NCBI GenBank assembly: GCA_022566975.1
Contig: JADFHV010000033.1
Location: forward strand, 1-11,502
DNA length: 11,502 nt
Reading direction: 5' to 3'
Source of the DNA: Chloroflexota bacterium
GTDB taxonomy: Bacteria; Chloroflexota; Dehalococcoidia; SAR202; UBA11138
How positions within the stretch are numbered: the stretch's first letter is position 1; every line of letters starts with the position of its first letter. Below are positions 6,555-11,502 of this stretch, piece after piece. Made by a program: the position numbers and the translations under genes. The notes under the pieces are model-generated. The model searched no databases. It was not told the origin of the DNA and was given only the letters and a program-made list of their open reading frames with translations.

Positions 6555-7538
6555 CTACCCCAGCGCCGCTGGGTTGACGACGTTCTGGGGACGCCCCTCC
6601 AGAAAGGCGATGACGTTGTCCACCGCACCCTCGTTGAGGAGCTCCATCCCTTCGGGGGTCTGGTCGGCCATGTGCGGGGTCAGAACAACCTGCTCGCACG
6701 AGAGGATCGGATGGTCGGCGGGCAGCGGCTCGACGTCGTAGACGTCCATGGCCGCCCCGGCCAGGTGCTCCGAGTTGAGGGCGTCGATCAGTGCCGGTGT
6801 GTCCACGAGGCCGCCTCTACCGCCGTTGACCAGCAATGAGCCGGGCTTCATGAGCCCCAGCTCTCGTTCGCCTATCATGCCCCGCGTGTCGTCTGTGAGG
6901 GCAACGTTCAAGCTCACCACGTCTGCATCGCGGAGCAGCTCGTCCAGCTCGACGTAGCGGAGGCCGAGCCGCTCGGCCCGCTCCTGGGACGGGTGGAAGG
7001 TCCAGGCTATGACGTTCATACCGAGCGCGTTGCCCAGCCTTGCGAGCTCGGCGCCTATGTTACCCGTGCCCACGATGCCCAGCGTCTTGCCTTGAAGGTA
7101 GACGTTCTCCATCCGTGTCCAGCGGCCGGCCTTCAGCTCCATAGTCTGGAACCCGGTCCGCTTGGCGACGGCGAACATGAGGCCGAAAATGTGCTCGGCC
7201 ACCACCCCGGCGGTCCTGCCCGGCTGGTTGCTCACGACGACGCCCATCTCGGACGCGGTGTCCAGGTCGATGTTATCGGTGCCGATGGAGCAGACCGATA
7301 TCAGGCGCAGCTTGGGCACGGCGCGTAGCGTCTCCTCGGGCCAAGTTACCGCGCCACGGGTATTGATAATGACCTCCGCGTCCCTGACACGCTCGACCTT
7401 CTCCTCGTGACCCTTAGGCCGGTTGGTGTAGAGGACCAGCTTGCCATACGGCTTCAGGCGGTCGAGGTGGGGAGAGCCCTGGATCTGGATGGGCTCGTCG
7501 CCCGGGACGACGATCGTCAGACGTTCTTTGGAAGTCAT
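6555..7538 (-). CDS. D-2-hydroxyacid dehydrogenase (phosphoglycerate dehydrogenase-like)
   Basis: A 327-residue NAD(P)-dependent oxidoreductase that interconverts a 2-hydroxyacid and a 2-oxoacid in the cytoplasm. The catalytic set of the family is complete: Arg241 in GGRGGLVDTPAL, Glu270 in DVYDVEPLP and His289 in LTPHMADQT. The substrate-binding region is SVCSIGTDNID (81-91) and the nucleotide fold is GTGNIG at 157-162. The second-strand end reads VIAWTFHPS, so the acidic residue that usually selects NAD is Thr180; this may mean NADP use or relaxed specificity. The C-terminal regulatory ACT domain of SerA is absent, so it is a short-type enzyme whose substrate (phosphoglycerate, glyoxylate, lactate or other) cannot be told. 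It stands alone, transcribed towards the redoxin and away from the membrane protein. Start ATG 7538; the ribosome site is weak. Confidence 0.92.
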   Translation of the reverse strand: MTSKERLTIVVPGDEPIQIQGSPHLDRLKPYGKLVLYTNRPKGHEEKVERVRDAEVIINTRGAVTWPEETLRAVPKLRLISVCSIGTDNIDLDTASEMGVVVSNQPGRTAGVVAEHIFGLMFAVAKRTGFQTMELKAGRWTRMENVYLQGKTLGIVGTGNIGAELARLGNALGMNVIAWTFHPSQERAERLGLRYVELDELLRDADVVSLNVALTDDTRGMIGERELGLMKPGSLLVNGGRGGLVDTPALIDALNSEHLAGAAMDVYDVEPLPADHPILSCEQVVLTPHMADQTPEGMELLNEGAVDNVIAFLEGRPQNVVNPAALG

Positions 7539-7690
7539 AGTGAGCCCACCACCCTTTTCTTGTTCCCACCTGCGGGATACGCGGGAGCCTAAAGCCGCTA
7601 CGGTGGAAAGTCAAGGCGCCGCGCCGGTTTAGGCAGGGCCGCGTTGCGTTATCTATGACCGTGGGCTAAAGTGTGCCGAGGGTCGGCCAT

Positions 7691-9979
7691 ATGGCAGAGG
7701 AAGAACGAGAAGAAGACGCCAAGGAGGAGAAGTTCGACTTCGACTCCTCCGGCGAGTCGGTCGGGTACATCTCTCTGGACCAGGCGCGGGTGCTCGCCAT
7801 CGAGCACGCCCAGGAGAACCCGGACCGGTATACGGACCGCTACGCCCGACGGCGGCTCGTCTACGAGGTTGTGAGCGCCTCGGAGGGCGAGGATTACTAC
7901 GAGGTCATGCTGTCTCGGCGGCCTTCGGGCCGTTTCAGGGGCGACCCGGGACTCGAACAGCTCACAATAGACAAGACGGGCCAGGTCCAGCTGCGCCAGA
8001 TCCTGAGCGACCCTCGCGAAAGAGAGGGGGCCGTCTCCACCGTGTGGATATGGTCTCGCCGCATCGTCGCCCTCCCTCTTTTCCTGCTGGTCTTTGCGTT
8101 TCTACTAGTCGCCCTGATCGTCCTCCAGGTCAACGATACGTTCCTCGACCCCGGGTTCTACCCGAAAGAGCTCGAGAAGGCCAACGTCTACGAGTTCGTG
8201 CTCAGCGACCTGGCGCTCTCCTTCCTGGACGATGCTCGGGAGCTGGAGGGAGAGTCCCTTGCCGAGGGGCTAGACGAAAACCCGCTGATATCGGCGGGCC
8301 TGTCCAACAGGGAGATCGTCGACTCTCTGAACCGGGCCATACCGCCCGAGTGGGTACAGGGCATCGTGGAGGAGTTATTCGACGAGGTCGGGAGGTACGT
8401 TGCGGGTAAGCGGGACGAGTTCGAGGTGAACATACCCGTCGGCCGCCAGGTGGAGGATGTGGTCGATGAGTTCAAGTTCCTCACCCGTAAAGCCGACGCC
8501 TACACCCTGCTGTTCGATGAGCTGGTGGACCCGGCCATCGAGGATGCGCTGCAAGGGGAGCTGCCACTGGGGCTGGAGGTGCCCCCCGAGCGCCTGTCGC
8601 GGTCCGTACGAGCGGTCGTCCCACCAGAGTGGGTGCAGGAGCAGGTCGAGGACCTGCTGGACCAGGTAACGCCGTGGGCGGTCGGAGACGCGGGCTCCTT
8701 CGAGATACGAGCAAGGCTCTCGCCCCTGGTCGGGGATGCCCTGACGGAGGTCAAGGCCCTGTTGAGGGACATAGACGCCTACTCCCTTCTCTACGGCGAG
8801 GTGATCGACCCCAGGATCCAGGAGTTCCTTGGCGAGGGTGTCGAGCTTCCCCTGGGGATCATGGTCTCGACGGGCGAGGTGGCGCAGGCCCTGCGACAGG
8901 TCGCGCCCGTGGAGTGGGTGCAGGCCGAAGCCGAGCGGGTGATCGACGAGGCGAGCCCATACCTGACCGGAAGCACGGACAGGTTCGCCATCTCGGTGTC
9001 GCTGCGGGACAACAAACGGCAGGCGCGCGCTCTTATCGTGGAGACCGTGCGGTCCCGTCTGGTCGAGTCGGCCGGCGGGCTGCCGACCTGCACGTCCGCG
9101 CAGACGGCGCAGCTTTCGCAGACACTCGCGAGAGGCGTCCAGCAGCTTCCTCCATGCCTGCTACAGGGGATTCAGCCGGAACGGCTGGTGAACCAGATGA
9201 GCGGCGCCATCGGCGACGGAGTTGACTCACTGGTCCTGGGCAGTGTCCCCGACACCATCGTATTCACGGAGGCCAACCTGCGGCAGGCCCTGGGCCTGGC
9301 GGGTGCCCAAGACAACCTGGAGCTCGTAGACGACGTCAGGGAGATCATACGCGACGACTGGACCTACACCGATACCGACCTGCGGGAGGACGTCTTCGAG
9401 CAGTGGGGCCAGGACGGGCTGGACCGCCTGGACGACATCCACGACTTTCTCTCAGACCGATGGTCCTACACGCACCAGGACCTGCGCGACGACATCAGGG
9501 AGTTCGACCAGGAGACGCTCGACGACTTCGATCAGGGCCGCGACTACTTCAGTCTGGCCCGGACATTCCGCTACCTGATCTACGTGCCCGCCCTGCTGAT
9601 ACTCATGCTTGTGGGGCTGCTGGGCGGACGGACCTGGTCGAGCCGCATCAGGTGGGCCGCCTCGTTCCTCGTGATCGCCACCGCCATCATCTTCATAGCC
9701 TTCGGCCCGGTCTACACCTTCGTCGGGGAGCCCTACCTCGACGATGCCAAGGAGGAGGCCCTGGCCGACATCGACCTGGGTGGCGACTTCGAAAACACCA
9801 AGAGGCTGGTCACCGACAAGGGGTTCGAGATCGTCGACTCGGTCGTCAACGGGTTCGCATTCGGCGTCGCCTTAAAGAGCCTTGTGCTGATGATCATGGG
9901 CGGGCTGGCGATCGGCGCCACGATATGGTGGAGCGTCCTGTTTGGCCTGGTGCGCCGGTCCATCCCCTGGGGCCGGTGA
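7691..9979 (+). CDS. Large repeat-containing membrane protein of unknown function
   Basis: I do not recognise a named family. The ATG at 7691 (762 residues) has GAGGGT seven bases upstream; a GTG at 7673 would add six residues. Residues 1-25 are acidic. Residues 28-105 form a small alpha/beta domain (LDQARVLAIEHA, LVYEVVSA, EDYYEVMLSRRP, LTIDKTGQVQ), perhaps PepSY-like. A membrane helix lies at about 125-147, and three more at about 627-645, 654-674 and 722-752. Between them about 480 residues probably lie outside the membrane. They hold three repeats spaced 93-95 residues, each with a DAYxLL(F/Y)xExxDP-type start and an (P)EWVQ motif (220-223, 313-316, 408-411), with Asp and Glu throughout. 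Two shorter repeats with WxYTxxDLRxD lie at 557 and 591. Cys467 and Cys489 could form a disulfide. It looks like a cell-surface or sensor protein, but no catalytic motif is seen. Confidence 0.85.
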   Translation: MAEEEREEDAKEEKFDFDSSGESVGYISLDQARVLAIEHAQENPDRYTDRYARRRLVYEVVSASEGEDYYEVMLSRRPSGRFRGDPGLEQLTIDKTGQVQLRQILSDPREREGAVSTVWIWSRRIVALPLFLLVFAFLLVALIVLQVNDTFLDPGFYPKELEKANVYEFVLSDLALSFLDDARELEGESLAEGLDENPLISAGLSNREIVDSLNRAIPPEWVQGIVEELFDEVGRYVAGKRDEFEVNIPVGRQVEDVVDEFKFLTRKADAYTLLFDELVDPAIEDALQGELPLGLEVPPERLSRSVRAVVPPEWVQEQVEDLLDQVTPWAVGDAGSFEIRARLSPLVGDALTEVKALLRDIDAYSLLYGEVIDPRIQEFLGEGVELPLGIMVSTGEVAQALRQVAPVEWVQAEAERVIDEASPYLTGSTDRFAISVSLRDNKRQARALIVETVRSRLVESAGGLPTCTSAQTAQLSQTLARGVQQLPPCLLQGIQPERLVNQMSGAIGDGVDSLVLGSVPDTIVFTEANLRQALGLAGAQDNLELVDDVREIIRDDWTYTDTDLREDVFEQWGQDGLDRLDDIHDFLSDRWSYTHQDLRDDIREFDQETLDDFDQGRDYFSLARTFRYLIYVPALLILMLVGLLGGRTWSSRIRWAASFLVIATAIIFIAFGPVYTFVGEPYLDDAKEEALADIDLGGDFENTKRLVTDKGFEIVDSVVNGFAFGVALKSLVLMIMGGLAIGATIWWSVLFGLVRRSIPWGR

Positions 9980-10020
9980 GGCCGCGCCCAGCCGCTTTAC
10001 CGCCGAGTGGGATCTCGTGT

Positions 10021-10161
10021 GTCATTCCGAGTAGTGATCGACGAGGGAGCCGGGGGCGGGGTCTTGTCCTTGATGTCTGCTATGGCCGCCCACCTCCCCA
10101 GACTCCTCGTCGCCACGACCCTGATCCCTAGATGGGCCCACTTGTGGCTCCTCGGAATGAC
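10021..10161. repeat. 141-bp element with 11-bp terminal inverted repeats
   Basis: GTCATTCCGAG at 10021-10031 is matched by its exact reverse complement CTCGGAATGAC at 10151-10161. Inside, CGACGAGG (10040-10047) is mirrored by CCTCGTCG near 10104. It encodes no protein that I can support and lies between convergent genes, so it is best read as a MITE-like or REP-like unit. Confidence 0.65.
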
Positions 10162-10182
10162 GACGGTCTACCGTCTCCGTAG

Positions 10183-10204
10183 GGGCCCCGACACGTCGGG
10201 ACCC
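10183..10204. repeat. Imperfect palindrome of the GTAGGGGC type
   Basis: GGGCCCCGAC (10183-10192) pairs with GTCGGGACCC (10195-10204) with one mismatch, and is preceded by CGTAG as in the repeats at 6451 and 6505. The same kind of unit thus occurs in both convergent intergenic gaps of the window. It could act as a terminator for the upstream membrane protein gene, though it lacks a T tract. Confidence 0.55.
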
Positions 10205-10240
10205 TCACTCGTGTGCAGGAGTTGACCAGCGATCGGTATC

Positions 10241-10346
10241 GTCATTCCGAGGAGTCATCGACGAGGAATCTGGCGTGGGGCGCTCCTCGGCGGCCAGATT
10301 CTTCACGGAGTTTATCCGGAGCAAAGCCGAAGAGTTCAGAATCATG
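10241..10346. repeat. Second GTCATTCCGAG element with internal inverted repeat
   Basis: GTCATTCCGAG at 10241-10251 opens a stretch nearly identical to 10021-10047 (also sharing ATCGACGAGG). GAATCTGGC (10266-10274) and GCCAGATTC (10293-10301) form a perfect 9-bp stem. The far end (GTTCAGAATCAT, 10335-10346) is a weak inverted match of the opening motif. It ends four bases before the hydantoinase stop. With the 141-bp element and the palindrome at 10183 it accounts for most of the 370-base gap 9980-10349, in which I see no gene. Confidence 0.6.
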
Positions 10347-10349
10347 GGG

Positions 10350-11502
10350 CTACGGTGACCGTGCGTCGGCGCGGACAGCCTTGGGCTCGAGGTCTAGCGG
10401 CCCGCGTCGGGTTTTCATCTCGGCCCGGAGGCGCTCTGTCGCCTCCTCGTCTATCCGCAGCGGGTTATCGAGGACAACGACGCCGTAGGCCTCCCTGACG
10501 TGGGGTATGGTGAGCTTCTCCTGTATCACGTCGGCCATCACGGCCTCGGGGTCTCTTTCCAGAGGGTCGCCGTAGCCTCCGGCCCCTGACCCGGTCTGGC
10601 GAAACACGTCGCCCTTCTTGAGCGTCCTGAGGAACTTGGCGGGGAGTTTTTCGTGTTGCCCATCCGGATTGAGGACGTTGAAGTTACGGGAGCCCGGACT
10701 TCCTCCCTGGGCGCCCCAGGGCAGGAACTTGCCGCGGTCCGAGCGGACCTGCAGCGTCGCCTCCTCGGCGGTGAGCTCGAACTCTCGGACGATGCCCATG
10801 CCCCCGCGGTACTTCCCCGCACCCTCGCTGTCCGGCACGAAGCCGTATCTCTTGACTCGAAGGGGATGGTTGGCCTCTATGCTCTCGATGGGGGTGTTGG
10901 CCATGTTGGTAACGGGTGCGGCCGCGCCGTCGGTACCGTCGGCAAAGGGGCCGCCGCCCCTAGGCCCGTCGTTGTTGAACTCGACGAAGACGAAGGCCTT
11001 GCCGTCGGGATAGTAGCCGCCGAAGCTGATGGCGACCTCTCCACCTCCCCAGGCGGCGGGGACGCGGTCGGGCAGCGCCTTGGCCATGGCGCCGAAGACC
11101 GTATGGGCCACTCTGAAACCGCCGAGCCCTCTCGCCGCTACCGGCGCCGGGTGCTGTGCGTTGACGTAGCAGCCCGGAGGCGCGACGACCTCGAAGGGCC
11201 GGAAGAAGCCCGCGTTGGCCGTTATGTTGGGGTTGGTGAGGTTCTTGAATACCGCGTAAACGGCCGACTTGGTGAACGGCAGGTTGGGGTTTATGGAGCC
11301 CTTCGCCTGGGGCGACGTCCCGGTGAAGTCCACCAGCATCTTGTCGCCCTCCACGGTCACCCTGACCTTGATGGCGATGGGCTCCGGATTGATCCCGTCG
11401 TCGTCGATGTAGTCGGTGAACTCCCACGACCCGTCCGGCAGTCCGGCGATCTCCGCCCTGGTCAGCCGCTCAGTGTAGTCGATGATGTCGGTCATGAAGT
11501 TC
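10350..11502 (-). CDS. hyuB: Hydantoinase B / oxoprolinase family subunit (5' part cut by window edge)
   Basis: The open frame enters from the right edge and ends with TAG at 10352-10350; 383 residues are visible of the usual 510-580. An internal ATG at 11495 is not the true start, because the homology (DYTERLTRAEIAGLPDG) already belongs to the middle of the family. Typical HyuB segments in order are VDFTGTSPQAKGSIN, NAGFFRPFEVVAPPG then PAPVAARG, DSEGAGKYRGGMGIVREFEL, SDRGKFLPWGAQGGSPGS and GAGGYGDPLERDPEAVMADV. HyuB works with HyuA in ATP-dependent opening of hydantoin-like or 5-oxoproline-type rings, sometimes acting on ketone carboxylation in the related acetone carboxylases; the exact substrate cannot be deduced. 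HyuA would be expected just beyond the window edge. The gene converges on the membrane protein gene. Confidence 0.92.
   Translation of the reverse strand, partial: NFMTDIIDYTERLTRAEIAGLPDGSWEFTDYIDDDGINPEPIAIKVRVTVEGDKMLVDFTGTSPQAKGSINPNLPFTKSAVYAVFKNLTNPNITANAGFFRPFEVVAPPGCYVNAQHPAPVAARGLGGFRVAHTVFGAMAKALPDRVPAAWGGGEVAISFGGYYPDGKAFVFVEFNNDGPRGGGPFADGTDGAAAPVTNMANTPIESIEANHPLRVKRYGFVPDSEGAGKYRGGMGIVREFELTAEEATLQVRSDRGKFLPWGAQGGSPGSRNFNVLNPDGQHEKLPAKFLRTLKKGDVFRQTGSGAGGYGDPLERDPEAVMADVIQEKLTIPHVREAYGVVVLDNPLRIDEEATERLRAEMKTRRGPLDLEPKAVRADARSP

Noticed and set aside
7539..7690. Divergent promoters between the dehydrogenase and the membrane protein
   Set aside because: Only weak -10-like sequences (for example around 7650) without a convincing -35; not called.
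9403..10131. Plus-strand open frame overlapping the end of the membrane protein
   Set aside because: It is a shifted-frame shadow rich in Arg, Gly and Pro, and ends within the repeat region.
10021..10346. CRISPR array
   Set aside because: The repeats are few, vary in orientation and spacing, and there are no regular spacers or cas genes.

Overview
The window looks like a high-GC bacterial chromosome segment, probably from a metagenomic assembly. It fits an uncultured Chloroflexota lineage (Dehalococcoidia or SAR202-like). The reasons are the rpsB-tsf-pyrH-frr-uppS-cdsA-dxr order, a very short EF-Ts, a selenocysteine redoxin, a hydantoinase B gene and palindromic intergenic repeats. This placement is inference from memory of such genomes; no search was run. 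LAYOUT. Bases 1-4901 (minus strand) hold a tightly packed housekeeping operon read from right to left: rpsB, tsf, pyrH, frr, uppS, cdsA and the first part of dxr. It joins translation (S2, EF-Ts, ribosome recycling), UMP phosphorylation and envelope lipid synthesis (undecaprenyl diphosphate, CDP-diacylglycerol, MEP pathway). A likely promoter lies at 4968-4997. At the left edge the dxr frame changes abruptly into a cysteine-rich MopE-like module, which is either an assembly chimera or a real fusion. Bases 5025-5219 hold a divergent promoter, a tRNA-Ala(CGC) with encoded CCA, and a degenerate tRNA-like remnant. Bases 5316-6345 (plus) hold a small glutaredoxin-like protein, a hairpin terminator, and a redoxin-TPR protein with an in-frame TGA at the active site. 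A SECIS-like hairpin follows the TGA directly, so the protein is best read as a selenoprotein with a U-x-C motif. Bases 6346-6554 hold two palindromic repeats between convergent genes. Bases 6555-7538 (minus) encode a D-2-hydroxyacid dehydrogenase. Bases 7691-9979 (plus) encode an unrecognised 762-residue membrane protein whose large external part contains three copies of an EWVQ repeat of about 94 residues. Bases 9980-10349 hold inverted and direct repeats of a GTCATTCCGAG-type element, again between convergent genes. Bases 10350-11502 (minus) encode the C-terminal two thirds or so of a hydantoinase B/oxoprolinase subunit cut by the window edge. HOW IT FITS. The left third is an ordinary growth operon and the right half is accessory metabolism. 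The most notable biology is the thiol/selenol redox pair at 5316-6345. The selenocysteine insertion genes (selA, selB, selC, selD) are not in the window and would have to be elsewhere in the genome.
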